NCBI RefSeq assembly: GCF_014651895.1
Contig: NZ_BMXT01000001.1
Coordinates: 434,001 to 498,000 of the forward strand
Source of the DNA: Rhodanobacter panaciterrae
Lineage (GTDB): Bacteria > Pseudomonadota > Gammaproteobacteria > Xanthomonadales > Rhodanobacteraceae
DNA length: 64,000 bases
Direction of reading: 5' to 3'
Part shown: piece by piece, positions 18,938-28,342 of the stretch
Position numbering within the stretch: the stretch's first letter is position 1
How the letters are laid out: each line of letters opens with the position of its first letter
Position numbers and translations under genes: made by a program
The notes under the pieces: generated by a model
What the model was told of the DNA's origin: nothing
Databases searched by the model: none
The model's input: the letters and a program-made list of their open reading frames with translations, nothing else

Positions 18938-19441
18938 ATGACAGGAACAACCAAGCCGCTGCGCGTTGGCGTGGTAATGGGTTCGCGTTCGGACTGGGAA
19001 ACCATGCAGCACACGGCCAACGTCTTGACCGAGCTGGGCGTGCCGCATGAGGTTCGAGTGGTGTCCGCGCACCGCACGCCGGATCTGCTGTTCAGCTACG
19101 CCGAACAGGCTCCGGCGCGGGGCATCCAGGTGATCATCGCCGGTGCCGGCGGCGCCGCGCATCTGCCCGGCATGCTGGCGGCCAAGACCCGTCTGCCGGT
19201 ATTCGGCGTCCCGGTGCAGTCGAAGGCGCTGAACGGGATGGACTCGCTGCTGTCGATCGCGCAGATGCCGGCCGGCATTCCGGTCGGCACCCTGGCGATC
19301 GGCCGTGCCGGCGCGGTGAACGCCGGCCTGCTGGCCGCGGCGGTGCTGGCGCTGCACGATCCGGCGCTGGCCAGCGCACTGGACAACTGGCGGACGCGGC
19401 AGACGCAGGCCGTGCTCGAGCAGCCGGATCCGCGTCAATGA
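18938..19441 (+). CDS. purE: N5-carboxyaminoimidazole ribonucleotide mutase
   Basis: 167 aa. The GSRSDW motif and SAHRTP are the class I PurE active-site blocks. Converts N5-CAIR to CAIR in purine synthesis. The ATG at 18938 is preceded by GGACGG; TACAAT at 18909 is a plausible -10, but no good -35 is seen. Overlaps purK by four bases. Confidence 0.97.
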   Translation: MTGTTKPLRVGVVMGSRSDWETMQHTANVLTELGVPHEVRVVSAHRTPDLLFSYAEQAPARGIQVIIAGAGGAAHLPGMLAAKTRLPVFGVPVQSKALNGMDSLLSIAQMPAGIPVGTLAIGRAGAVNAGLLAAAVLALHDPALASALDNWRTRQTQAVLEQPDPRQ

Positions 19442-20592
19442 GCGAGAGGCGGCAGTCCGTACTGGGCATTCTCGGTGGCGGCCAGTTGGCGCGCATGCTG
19501 GCGCTGGCGGCGGCACCGCTGGGCGCGAAGACGCTGGTGGTGGACAGCGCCGCCGACGCCTGTGCTGGCCAAGTCGCACCCTTGGTGGTGGCCGACTGGA
19601 CCGATTACGCCGCGCTGGAGGCGTTTGCCGCGCAAGTCGACGTGGTCACCTTCGATTTCGAGAACGTGCCGGCCGAGACGGCGCACTGGCTGGCCGAACG
19701 CGTGGCGGTATTCCCCGCGCCGCAGGCGCTGGCGGTAGCGCAGGATCGACTGGCCGAGAAAACCCTGTTTCGCGAGTGCGGCCTGCCGACACCGGCCTTC
19801 ATGACGGTAGACACGCGCGAGCAACTGGATCAGGCACTGGCCGCGGTGGGTGCGCCGGCAATCCTGAAAACTCGCCGACTCGGCTATGACGGCAAGGGCC
19901 AGTTCCGCCTTCGCGAATCCGCTGATGCAGATGTCGCATGGGCCGCGCTCGGTGCGCAGGCATCGAAGCATGGCTTGATCCTGGAAGCGTTCGTGCCGTT
20001 CGAACGCGAGTTGTCGGTGCTCGCCGTGCGTGGTCGCAATGGCGATTTCCGCACCTGGCCACTGACCCGCAACTGGCACACCGATGGCGTGTTGGCGATG
20101 AGTTTGGCGCCGGCGCCGGATATCGAACAGTTGCAGCAGCGCGCCACCGCGCTTGCCCGCACCTTGGCCGAACGGCTGGACTACGTGGGCGTGTTCGCGC
20201 TGGAGTTGTTCGTGAAGGACGGCCAACTGCTCGGCAACGAGATGGCGCCGCGGGTGCACAACTCCGGTCACTGGACCATCGAGGGTGCGCACACCAGCCA
20301 GTTCGAGAACCATGTGCGTGCGGTGCTGGGCCTGCCGCTGGGCGATACCGACGCGCGTGGCCTCTCGGCGATGTTCAACTGGATCGGCGATCTGCCCGAT
20401 GCGGCACCGGTGCTGCAGGCGGTCGACGCGCACTGGCACGACTACGGCAAGCAGGCACGGCCGGGCCGCAAGGTGGGCCACGCTACCGTGTGTGCGCCGG
20501 ACGCCGGTCAGCTGGCGGCACGACTGGCCGGGATTGCCGGGGCACTCGGGCGCAAGGCGCAAGTTGCGCCGGTGCTGCAGGCGTTGGACTGA
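19438..20592 (+). CDS. purK: N5-carboxyaminoimidazole ribonucleotide synthase
   Basis: 384 aa ATP-grasp enzyme supplying N5-CAIR to PurE. It begins with the [11 protein letters not shown] nucleotide-binding block; the ATP-grasp core includes [13 protein letters not shown] and [13 protein letters not shown]. Start overlaps purE (ATGA). It ends before a shared bidirectional terminator. Confidence 0.97.
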   Translation: MSERRQSVLGILGGGQLARMLALAAAPLGAKTLVVDSAADACAGQVAPLVVADWTDYAALEAFAAQVDVVTFDFENVPAETAHWLAERVAVFPAPQALAVAQDRLAEKTLFRECGLPTPAFMTVDTREQLDQALAAVGAPAILKTRRLGYDGKGQFRLRESADADVAWAALGAQASKHGLILEAFVPFERELSVLAVRGRNGDFRTWPLTRNWHTDGVLAMSLAPAPDIEQLQQRATALARTLAERLDYVGVFALELFVKDGQLLGNEMAPRVHNSGHWTIEGAHTSQFENHVRAVLGLPLGDTDARGLSAMFNWIGDLPDAAPVLQAVDAHWHDYGKQARPGRKVGHATVCAPDAGQLAARLAGIAGALGRKAQVAPVLQALD

Positions 20593-20612
20593 GCGGGCTC
20601 GAATCCAGCCAC

Positions 20613-20645
20613 AAAAAACGGAGCCGCGAGGCTCCGTTTTTGTTT
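20613..20645. terminator. Bidirectional intrinsic terminator between purK and sodB
   Basis: Stem 20619-20625 with 20630-20636 (CGGAGCC/GGCTCCG) and a GCGA loop, flanked by A and T runs so that it works on both strands. Confidence 0.88.
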
Positions 20646-20672
20646 CAGCGCCAGTGGATCAGGCCAAATGAA

Positions 20673-21251
20673 TCAGCCCAGGTTGCTGGCCGCGAAGTCC
20701 CAGTTCACCAGATTCCAGAACGCTTCCACATACTTCGGGCGGGCGTTGCGGTAGTCGATGTAATACGCGTGTTCCCACACGTCCGTGGTGAACAGCGGCT
20801 TGTCGCTGCCGGTGATCGGGGTAGCCGCGTTCGAGGTGTTGACGATGCCGAGCGAGCCGTCCGGACGCTGCACCAGCCAGGTCCAGCCCGAGCCGAAGTT
20901 GCCGGCGGCGGATTTGCTGAACTCGTCCTTGAACTTGTCGAACGAGCCGAACGCCTTGGTGATCGCATCGGCCAGCTTGCCGCTGGGCTCGCCGCCGCCT
21001 TTCGGGCTCATCGAGTTCCAGTAGAACGTGTGGTTCCAGATCTGCGCGGCATTGTTGAATACGCCGCCGGAGGACTTCTTGATGATGTCTTCCAGCGTGG
21101 CGCCCGCAAACTCGGTGCCTTCGATCAGCTTGTTGAGGTTCGTCACGTAGGCCTGGTGGTGCTTGCCGTAGTGAAACTCCAGCGTTTCAGCGGAAATATG
21201 CGGTTCCAGTGCGTTCTTTTCGTACGGAAGCGGGGGAAGTTCGATCGCCAT
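20673..21251 (-). CDS. sodB: Iron superoxide dismutase
   Basis: 192 aa. Metal ligands are in [17 protein letters not shown] and DVWEHAYY, and [12 protein letters not shown] is typical of the iron type. Disproportionates cytosolic superoxide. Monocistronic, with its own terminator and divergent from the glutaredoxin gene. Confidence 0.95.
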   Translation of the reverse strand: MAIELPPLPYEKNALEPHISAETLEFHYGKHHQAYVTNLNKLIEGTEFAGATLEDIIKKSSGGVFNNAAQIWNHTFYWNSMSPKGGGEPSGKLADAITKAFGSFDKFKDEFSKSAAGNFGSGWTWLVQRPDGSLGIVNTSNAATPITGSDKPLFTTDVWEHAYYIDYRNARPKYVEAFWNLVNWDFAASNLG

Positions 21252-21364
21252 GATGAGGCTCCTTAGCGGTAGCTGGGGGAGGTAGGCCGGCGCAGCGGAC
21301 GGCAGCCGACGGGTGACTGATACAATATCGGTCTGCCTGCATTGTAAAGATGAAACACCGAACT

Positions 21365-21688
21365 ATGGACATCAACGAGCGAATCAGGGCGATCCTGACC
21401 GAACATCCCATCGTGCTTTTCATGAAGGGCACGCCGGAATTTCCGATGTGCGGTTTCTCCAGTCGTGCTGCCCAAGCCTTGTCGGAAGCCGGTGCCGTGT
21501 TCCACACGGTGAATGTGCTGGCCGATCCGCAGATACGCGCCGCGTTGCCACATTTCGCGAACTGGCCAACGTTCCCGCAGCTGTTCATCCAGGGTGAGCT
21601 GATCGGTGGTTGCGACATCATCGAGGATCTGAAATCCGCCGGTGAGCTGTCCCGCATGGCCAGCGACGTCGCCGGAGCGGCGTCTTGA
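21365..21688 (+). CDS. grxD: Monothiol glutaredoxin Grx4
   Basis: About 107 aa from the ATG at 21365; an ATG at 21350 is also in frame. The monothiol active site CGFS is followed by the WPTFPQLFI and GGCDI blocks that bind glutathione and a [2Fe-2S] cluster. Carries iron-sulfur clusters. TACAAT at 21321 may be a -10. Confidence 0.94.
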   Translation: MDINERIRAILTEHPIVLFMKGTPEFPMCGFSSRAAQALSEAGAVFHTVNVLADPQIRAALPHFANWPTFPQLFIQGELIGGCDIIEDLKSAGELSRMASDVAGAAS

Positions 21689-22455
21689 CGACGTTGCCGG
21701 TTTCCCGGTTGCCGGACGGCTGGTCGCCGGCTGCCGATACCCTGGCTGATCGCGTGGTGCTGGTGACTGGCGCGTATGGCGGACTCGGTGGCGCGGTGGC
21801 ACGTGCGGCCTCACGCGCGGGCGCCACGGTGGTGATCACCGGCAAGCGCAAACGCCAGCTGGAACAGTTGTACGACGCGATACGCGCCGAAGGCCTGGCC
21901 GAGCCGGTGATCCATCCCCTGGATATGGAGGTGGCGACGCCGCGCGAATACGCCGCACTGGCCGAAGGGCTGGAGCGCGATTTCGGCCGGCTCGACGGCA
22001 TCGTGCATGCCGCCGTCAGTTTCTCCGGGCTGACGCCGATCACCATGCACAAGCCCGACGCCTGGTTGCGCGCGATGCACGTCAACGTGAATGCGCCATT
22101 CGCGCTGACCCAGGCCTGCCTGCCGTTGCTGACCCAGGCCAGCGACAGCGCGGCGGTGTTCGTGCTGGACAATCCCGAGTTGCTGCAGCGTGCACACTGG
22201 GGTGGTTACGGCGTGTCGAAAGCTGCATTGGAACGCTTCGTGGCAATCCTGCACGGGGAAACCGACCACAGTGCGTTGCGTGTTCATGCGATGCTGCCGG
22301 CACCGATGCGCACGTCGCTTCGGCAACAGGCGTACTTCGGCGAAGACATCATGCAGCGTGCGTTGCCGGATGCCGCCGCGGCCGCGGCGATCTACCTGCT
22401 CAGCGCACAGGGTGCGGCGGCACGTGGTGCGGTACTGGATCTGCGGGTCGACTGA
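21685..22455 (+). CDS. yciK: YciK-like short-chain dehydrogenase
   Basis: 256 aa SDR protein. The cofactor motif is TGAYGGLGGAVA, with the active-site YGVSK later on (Tyr and Lys three apart). Gene order and the start of the protein fit YciK, a reductase of unknown substrate. The start is a TTG overlapping the grxD stop; this is the earliest codon that covers the conserved N-terminus. Confidence 0.82.
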   Translation: MTTLPVSRLPDGWSPAADTLADRVVLVTGAYGGLGGAVARAASRAGATVVITGKRKRQLEQLYDAIRAEGLAEPVIHPLDMEVATPREYAALAEGLERDFGRLDGIVHAAVSFSGLTPITMHKPDAWLRAMHVNVNAPFALTQACLPLLTQASDSAAVFVLDNPELLQRAHWGGYGVSKAALERFVAILHGETDHSALRVHAMLPAPMRTSLRQQAYFGEDIMQRALPDAAAAAAIYLLSAQGAAARGAVLDLRVD

Positions 22456-22501
22456 ACAGCGGCACTTGGTGCCGTGATCGCCTCACCAGAATGGAGTTGA
22501 G

Positions 22502-23113
22502 ATGGAAACGCAGATGACCACGTTGTCGGCGGGAATCATGTTGTTTCTGATCATGGATCCGCTGGGCAATATTCCGTTCTTCCTGAGCCTGCTCAAGGAT
22601 GTGCCGCCGAAGCGCCGGCGCCGGGTGATGGTGCGCGAATTGCTGATTGCGCTGGGCGTGTTGCTGGCGTTCCTGTTCGGCGGCCAACACATCCTCAAGC
22701 TGCTGCAGCTGAAGCCGGATTCGATCAGCATCGCTGGTGGCATCGTGCTGTTCCTGATCGGTATTCGCATGGTGTTTCCGCCGGCCGACGGCGGCGGCAT
22801 CTTCGGCAAGCCCGGGCAGGGCGAGCCATTCATTGTGCCGATGGCGATTCCCGGCGTGGCCGGCCCCTCGGCGATGGCTGCATTGCTGCTGTTGACCAAT
22901 ACCCAGCCCGGCCGCACGGCCGACTGGACGATTGCGTTGTTGCTGGCATGGCTGGCCACCTCGTTGATCCTGCTCAGCGCGACCTATCTGTTCCGCTGGT
23001 TCGGCGAAAGTGTGCTGACGGCGCTGGAACGCGTGATGGGCATGTTGTTGATTGCGCTTTCGGTGCAGATGTTCATGGCGGGCGTGGCGTCGTTCCTGCA
23101 CCTGAACGTTTGA
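22502..23113 (+). CDS. MarC family inner-membrane protein
   Basis: 203 aa with six hydrophobic segments. Opens with MDPLGNIPFFLSLL and has the IPGVAGPSA block, both typical of MarC/UPF0056. Function is not established. A good Shine-Dalgarno (GGAGTTGAG) precedes the ATG. Confidence 0.9.
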   Translation: METQMTTLSAGIMLFLIMDPLGNIPFFLSLLKDVPPKRRRRVMVRELLIALGVLLAFLFGGQHILKLLQLKPDSISIAGGIVLFLIGIRMVFPPADGGGIFGKPGQGEPFIVPMAIPGVAGPSAMAALLLLTNTQPGRTADWTIALLLAWLATSLILLSATYLFRWFGESVLTALERVMGMLLIALSVQMFMAGVASFLHLNV

Positions 23114-23211
23114 AACAACGGCGCCGTCGGATCTGCCGCCTGTAGTTCATCGGGTGATGGCCCAGCTGTCATAATCGACCGGCAGGATGGGGGAAATCCG
23201 AGGGCGCAGAC

Positions 23212-24927
23212 ATGCTGAGCATCGAACAATCCCTTACCGAGCGCCTGCCATGGCTGGCGCAGTATCCGCGCATCCGCCGACCGATGGCGGGGGTGCTCGG
23301 ACGGTTGGCCGACGAAGACGGCTTCAACCACGTATTGAAGCAAGTCGGTGCCGCTGAAGGTTTTGATTTTGTCGAGCGCGTGCTGGACATCCTCGGCACC
23401 AGCTATCAGCTCAATCCGCGCGAACGCGAACACATCCCGGTCGATGGCCCATTGCTGGTGGTGGCCAATCACCCGCTCGGCATGCAGGACGCACTGGCCT
23501 TGCTGCAGCTGATCGGCTCGGTGCGCCGCGACGTACGTTTTCTCGGCAACGACTGGCTGGCCGTGATTCCGCAGCTGAGCAAGCTGATGTTGCCGGTGGA
23601 TGTGTTTGGCAAGGGCGCCGCATCGCGCCTGCGCGGCATTTACCGCGCACTGGACAACGGCGAGGCGCTGATCGTGTTTCCCGCTGGCGAGGTCTCACGT
23701 GTGCGTGCAGGTGGCGTGCGCGATGGTCAGTGGTCGGATGGGTTTGCGCGGCTGTCGTTGCGCAGCAAGGCGCCGGTGTTGCCGATCCATGTCGCCGCGC
23801 GCAATTCGGCGATGTTCTACGGCCTGTCGATGCTGGCCAAGCCGCTGAGCACGGCGATGCTGCCACGCGAGGCGGTGGCGCCGGGCAGGCGGCGGATCGG
23901 TTTCAGCATCGGTGCCTTGGTCAGCGCCGAGGAACTCAAGCAGCGCAGCGGTGGCTCGCCGAAACAGGCCACCAAGCTGATGCGCCGGCATGTGTATCGG
24001 ATCGGCCAGCATCGTGGCCTGATCTTTGGTGGGCAGGCGCCGCTGGCGCTGCCGGAACCGGCCGAACAGGTAGCGGCGGAACTGATCCGATCCGAAAAAC
24101 TGGCGGACCTCAGCGACGGCAAGCAGGCGTGGTTGTTCAAGGGCGCGCTCGACAGCGCGGTGATGCGTGAAATCGGTCGGTTGCGCGAGTTGACCTTCCG
24201 CAAGGTCGGCGAGGGCACCGGCGCGCGGCGCGACCTGGACGCCTATGACCCTCATTACGAACACCTGGTGCTGTGGGATCCGCAGGCGCTGCGCATCGTC
24301 GGTTCCTATCGTTTCGGGCACGGCGGCCGGCTGATTGCCGAACGCGGCATGGCCGGGCTGTATACCTCCAGCCTGTTCAGCTATTCACCGGCGCTGGAAT
24401 CGCGGCTGGCACAGGGCATGGAGCTGGGGCGCAGTTTCGTGGCGCCAGCGTACTGGCGTTCGCGCGCACTCGATCAGCTGTGGCAGGGCATCGGCCTGTA
24501 TCTGCAGCGGCATCCGGAGCTGCATTATGTGTTCGGCCCGGTCAGCATGTCGGTCAGCCTGCCACGCGAGGCACGGGAGTGGATCGCTGCCGCACATCAG
24601 TACTATTTCGGTGCGCCGGGCTTGGCCGCTGCACGACAGCCGTTCGTCGTCTCGCCTGAAATCGTGCATAGCGTGCGCGCGGCACTGGAAGGTCTGGATG
24701 CGTCTGCCGGCCTCGGTAAGCTGAAACATCACCTGGATGCACTGGGTGTCAGCCTGCCGGTGCTGTATCGCCAGTATGTCGATCTGGTCGAACCCGACGG
24801 CGTGCAGTTCCTCGACTTCGGGGAAGATCCGGATTTTTCCGGCTGTGTGGATGGCCTGGTGATGCTGGATCTTGCCTCGCTCAAGCCAGCCAAGCGCGCA
24901 CGTTATCTCGGCAAGCAGGTTACCTGA
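23212..24927 (+). CDS. olsF: Bifunctional ornithine lipid synthase, OlsF type
   Basis: 571 aa. The N-terminal half is a PlsC-type acyltransferase with NHPLGMQD at residues 86-93 and the FPAGEVSR block. The C-terminal half is an OlsB-like GNAT N-acyltransferase (LVLWDPQALRIVGSYRFG, then ELGRSFVAPAYW). This domain order is that of OlsF, where one protein N-acylates ornithine and then O-acylates the lyso-lipid. A fused haemolysin-like acyltransferase of other specificity is the main alternative. Its transcript may extend into the structured leader that follows. Confidence 0.8.
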   Translation: MLSIEQSLTERLPWLAQYPRIRRPMAGVLGRLADEDGFNHVLKQVGAAEGFDFVERVLDILGTSYQLNPREREHIPVDGPLLVVANHPLGMQDALALLQLIGSVRRDVRFLGNDWLAVIPQLSKLMLPVDVFGKGAASRLRGIYRALDNGEALIVFPAGEVSRVRAGGVRDGQWSDGFARLSLRSKAPVLPIHVAARNSAMFYGLSMLAKPLSTAMLPREAVAPGRRRIGFSIGALVSAEELKQRSGGSPKQATKLMRRHVYRIGQHRGLIFGGQAPLALPEPAEQVAAELIRSEKLADLSDGKQAWLFKGALDSAVMREIGRLRELTFRKVGEGTGARRDLDAYDPHYEHLVLWDPQALRIVGSYRFGHGGRLIAERGMAGLYTSSLFSYSPALESRLAQGMELGRSFVAPAYWRSRALDQLWQGIGLYLQRHPELHYVFGPVSMSVSLPREAREWIAAAHQYYFGAPGLAAARQPFVVSPEIVHSVRAALEGLDASAGLGKLKHHLDALGVSLPVLYRQYVDLVEPDGVQFLDFGEDPDFSGCVDGLVMLDLASLKPAKRARYLGKQVT

Positions 24928-25116
24928 TCGCCAAAGCGTTCACTCTGCGACAGAGTCGCTGGGTGGGTGCCCTTGTCGCAGGAGGGCTGGTGGACAGGAG
25001 CGAGACAAGCAAGTGTCACCAGTGAGGTGATGCCGTCTGCGGGAAACCGTCTTGAGTAGCGTTGGCGCGGGGAAGGGTGGCGAATGTCGGTCTTGCCACG
25101 CCCGCGCGTGGGTTCC

Positions 25117-25140
25117 AGGAGGAATTACATGGCCAATTAA
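25117..25140 (+). other. Three-codon ORF with a strong Shine-Dalgarno
   Basis: AGGAGGA at 25117-25123 lies five bases before ATG at 25129, followed by GCC AAT TAA. The stop codon falls inside the palindrome at 25132. It could be a minimal leader ORF or the scar of a truncated gene. Confidence 0.4.
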
Positions 25141-25153
25141 TCAATTAATTGGC
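25132..25153. repeat. Perfect 22-bp palindrome
   Basis: GCCAATTAAT at 25132-25141 and its exact reverse complement at 25144-25153 are separated by CA. The AT-rich symmetric form suggests a repressor operator, or a weak hairpin. Confidence 0.7.
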
Positions 25154-25162
25154 AACGGCTGG

Positions 25163-25184
25163 AATTGTTGTAAAATTGTTGTAA
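25163..25184 (+). repeat. Tandem 11-mer direct repeat
   Basis: AATTGTTGTAA occurs twice head-to-tail (25163-25173 and 25174-25184), about one helical turn apart, ten bases after the palindrome. Confidence 0.75.
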
Positions 25185-25280
25185 GGTAAATCCGGGAAGA
25201 TGACAGGGGCTACCAACGGCATGTCACCCGTGCTTGCACGGAATAGTCGTAAATAATTTCGAAATCGACGCATCATTTTC

Positions 25281-25307
25281 ACCCAACTCGCACGTTGGGT
25301 TTTTTTG
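25281..25307 (+). terminator. Orphan intrinsic terminator; possible end of a small RNA
   Basis: ACCCAAC at 25281-25287 pairs with GTTGGGT at 25294-25300, followed by a run of seven T. The nearest upstream coding stop is 350 bases away (olsF), and no gene ends here. It may terminate a long olsF 3' UTR, a small RNA beginning near 25190, or an attenuated receptor leader. Confidence 0.7.
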
Positions 25308-25563
25308 TGCTCGGCGTTTACGTTTTTTCTTTCGCTTAAACGCAGTATTTACGTCAAGAAATTGCGATTTTGGCTTTTGCGAAATAACCCGTTAGCTAAT
25401 TAATCGGGATCACTTTGGAACACCGACGGCTATCGGAGTTCCACGCTCCGGCTGGATGGCTGGTTGAGAGTGTTCGGTGACCCGGATGGCCAGGGAAAGG
25501 CCGCTATGCGATCGGCACTGAGCCGGTCATTCAATTGTTTGAACTTGCGAGATGGAATCCACC

Positions 25564-28026
25564 ATGAAACGAACCTATCTATCTGTATCCATTGCGCTGG
25601 TTTTCGGCATGGTGTCTTCGCTGGCACTGGCGCAGAGCAGCACTCCGGATCAAACAAATACTGATCAGGCTGCCACGACCAAGCCCGCACAGCGAGCCAG
25701 TGCGTCGAGCACCTCCAACACGACCACCTCGAACGACACCAAGCGTGTGCAGCAATTGGGCGCGATCCAGGTGCAGGCGCAGTCGCTGTCGCTGGGTGGC
25801 GGCCTGATGTCGGTGCAGACCGCGCCCAAGGCGGTTTCCACGATCACCCGCGACGCGATCGTCAAGGCGGCGCCTGGCGCCACGTTCGTGCAGATGGTCG
25901 ACAGCATTCCGGGCGTCAATGCGTCCACTGACGACTTTACCGGCCTGGCCAACGGCAACTACAGCATCCGCGGCTTCACCAGCGACGAGATCGGTACCAC
26001 CGTCAATGGCGCGCCGATCAACGACAGCGGCAATTACAAGGTCTATGCGACCGAGTATGGCGACGCCGAGAACTATGGCGACATCACCGTGCTGCAAGGC
26101 TATCCGGATGTGGACACGCCGATCGGCGGCGCGGCCGGCGGCTCGATTGCCTGGGCCACCATCGATCCCTCGCATACGGCCGGCGTGGACGTGCGCCAGA
26201 CCTTTGGCAGCAACGACTACCGCCGCACCTTCCTGCGTCTGAATACCGGCGATACCGGCCCGGTACGTTCGTGGCTGTCCTACTCCGACAACACGGCCGA
26301 CCTGTGGCGTGGTCCGGGTCAGCAGAAAGTGACCAAGGTGGACGGCAAGACGCTGTGGACCATCGACGACAACAACTCGGTCTCGGCCTCGTTCCAGTAC
26401 AACCGCCAGTTCAACTACTCCTACCAGAGTTTGACCAAGGCGCAGGTACAGAAGAACTACGACCAGAGCTATGACGCGACCCTGCTGACGCCCACCGATA
26501 CCAATTTCTACTTGCTGCACACCAATCCGTTCCGCAGCTGGCTGGTCAGCATGGATGGCGAGTTCAAGCTGAGCGACAACCTGCATCTGTCGGTGGTGCC
26601 ATACATCCAGTACGGCAACGGCGGCGGCGGTGGCGGCTCGGTCTTCACCGAATCGACGTCCACGAGCAACTACAACTGGTACCAGTACACCAACCAGGAT
26701 CTCAACGGCAACGGCGTGGTTGGTGGCAAGACCAACAAGGCGCTGGCGTATTCGATCAGCAATACCTACACCATGCGCCCCGGTGTCGTCGCCAAGCTGA
26801 ACCAGGACTTCGGCGAGAACAACAGCCTCGAGTACGGTCTATGGTATGAGCGTCCACGTCAGGAGCAGAGTCAGTCGTTCACCCCGGTTAATCCGACGAC
26901 AGGCGTTCCCTCCGACAACTGGGGAAATACCGACCTGATCCGCTATCAGAGTGGTGCGGCACAGAAGGCCTACAACGAGTACACGGCTACCGAAACCCGC
27001 AAGGCATTCGCCACGGATACCTGGACGCCGAATGACCAGTGGACCATTACGGCGGGCGCTTCCTATCTGTGGGTTCAGCGTAGCGGTTTTGATTATCAGT
27101 ACCCAGGTTCGGTGCGTCCCGGCTACAAACAGTACGGCGTAGCCGACTTCAGCCAGACGTTTCACGACTGGAGTCCGACGGCCGGCGTCAAGTATCAGCT
27201 GAACGAGCAGAACCAGTTCTATTTCGGCATGGGCAAGACATTCCGTGCGCCGATCAACGGTGCTGTCCTGCAAAACGCGGCGGCGGCCTATTTCCCCACC
27301 CAGACCGTGCCGTTGAGCTCCTTTATCAACAAGCCGGAAACGGCAACCACGGCTGACCTGGGCTGGCGTTTCTACAACGACACGTTCTCGGCCAACGTCG
27401 ATGCCTACGCGTCCAACCTCAACAACAAGCAGATTTCCGGGTTCGACGAAACGACCTTCGCCACGGTCTACCTGTCACTGCCCAAGGTGCACATGCGCGG
27501 CCTTAATACCGAGGCCAGCTACAAGATCACGTCGAACTGGACGGTATACGGCTCCTACGCGTACACCAAGTCCACGCTCGAGGCGAATCTCAACAGCCTG
27601 GGCGACGGCATCTACAGCACCACCGGCAAGACCCTGCTGAATACGCCGAAAAACATCGGCTACGTACGTGTGGGTTACGACCAGGGGCCGTTCTGGGCGA
27701 GCCTGGACGCGAAGTACCGCAGCGCGATCTGGGGTGACTGGTCCAACACGCAGAGGGCGGGTGGCTACACCACGCTCAACCTCAGTGCAGGCTGGAAGTT
27801 CGAGGACTTCTCGGCGTGGTTCCGCAAGCCATACATCAAGCTCAACATGTTCAACCTTGCGGATCGCCAGGCGCTCACCAATGCCAACAACATCAGTGCG
27901 TTCCTCGCAGCCAACCCGACCAAGATCAAGGACCAGAACGGCGTGACCCTGTTTGCTTCCCAGCCGTACTATTCGCTGCTGCAGGGCCGTACGTTCATGC
28001 TGACCTTCGGCGCCTCGTTCTTCTAA
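25564..28026 (+). CDS. TonB-dependent outer-membrane receptor
   Basis: 820 aa from the ATG at 25564; an ATG at 25552 is also in frame. Signal peptide MKRTYLSVSIALVFGMVSSL ends near ALAQ, then a low-complexity Thr/Ser-rich stretch, a TonB-box-like segment (LGAIQV), the plug domain (TITRDAIV to GAAGGSIAW) and a beta-barrel ending in FMLTFGASFF with a C-terminal Phe. It imports an unknown ligand using TonB energy; the plug resembles siderophore-type receptors more than carbohydrate ones, but this is weak. Followed by its own terminator. Confidence 0.92.
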   Translation: MKRTYLSVSIALVFGMVSSLALAQSSTPDQTNTDQAATTKPAQRASASSTSNTTTSNDTKRVQQLGAIQVQAQSLSLGGGLMSVQTAPKAVSTITRDAIVKAAPGATFVQMVDSIPGVNASTDDFTGLANGNYSIRGFTSDEIGTTVNGAPINDSGNYKVYATEYGDAENYGDITVLQGYPDVDTPIGGAAGGSIAWATIDPSHTAGVDVRQTFGSNDYRRTFLRLNTGDTGPVRSWLSYSDNTADLWRGPGQQKVTKVDGKTLWTIDDNNSVSASFQYNRQFNYSYQSLTKAQVQKNYDQSYDATLLTPTDTNFYLLHTNPFRSWLVSMDGEFKLSDNLHLSVVPYIQYGNGGGGGGSVFTESTSTSNYNWYQYTNQDLNGNGVVGGKTNKALAYSISNTYTMRPGVVAKLNQDFGENNSLEYGLWYERPRQEQSQSFTPVNPTTGVPSDNWGNTDLIRYQSGAAQKAYNEYTATETRKAFATDTWTPNDQWTITAGASYLWVQRSGFDYQYPGSVRPGYKQYGVADFSQTFHDWSPTAGVKYQLNEQNQFYFGMGKTFRAPINGAVLQNAAAAYFPTQTVPLSSFINKPETATTADLGWRFYNDTFSANVDAYASNLNNKQISGFDETTFATVYLSLPKVHMRGLNTEASYKITSNWTVYGSYAYTKSTLEANLNSLGDGIYSTTGKTLLNTPKNIGYVRVGYDQGPFWASLDAKYRSAIWGDWSNTQRAGGYTTLNLSAGWKFEDFSAWFRKPYIKLNMFNLADRQALTNANNISAFLAANPTKIKDQNGVTLFASQPYYSLLQGRTFMLTFGASFF

Positions 28027-28067
28027 AAGCGAAGATACACACCACGGCAGCGACTGCGTGGTTCATC

Positions 28068-28098
28068 CAGCCGGCACCTTCGGGTGCCGGCTTTTTTG
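28068..28098 (+). terminator. Intrinsic terminator of the first TonB receptor
   Basis: CCGGCACC and GGTGCCGG around a TTCG tetraloop (28071-28090), followed by CTTTTTT. Confidence 0.92.
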
Positions 28099-28114
28099 CG
28101 GCCGTCACAACCCC

Positions 28115-28183
28115 TTGACCAGATAGCAAAAACTTTCGAATATGGTTAGAAGTTACGAAACTGTAATATGCTGCGCGTAACTT
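28115..28183 (+). promoter_or_regulatory. Candidate promoter and flanking inverted repeat upstream of the Oar-like receptor
   Basis: TTGACC (28115-28120) and GAATAT (28138-28143) are 17 bases apart. Downstream, AAGTTACG (28150-28157) and its reverse complement CGTAACTT (28176-28183) bracket TGTAATAT, a second -10-like sequence. The arrangement suggests a regulated promoter. The remaining 160 bases before the gene show nothing clear. Confidence 0.4.
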
Positions 28184-28342
28184 TAGCCGGGTCCGATGTG
28201 CCAGATAGCTTGGCTGCGGTCAGTCTCGTCAGGGAAAAACAATTTAAAAATCATTGCCCTACGGAATGGTCCGGTGGGCGAGGTGTCTTTTTTGTTGCCC
28301 TGGCTCGTCATTTATTGCGAACCACCATGGGGTTGATGTTCG

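Larger units (their letters stand above)
24928..25563 (+). other. Long structured intergenic region upstream of a TonB receptor
   Basis: No normal-sized gene is seen. The right half is AT-rich and contains a three-codon ORF with a strong ribosome site, a 22-bp palindrome, a tandem 11-mer and a terminator at 25281, all listed separately. From 25307 to 25563 only AT-rich sequence is apparent, with possible weak promoter boxes (TTGCGA at 25377). Confidence 0.6.
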
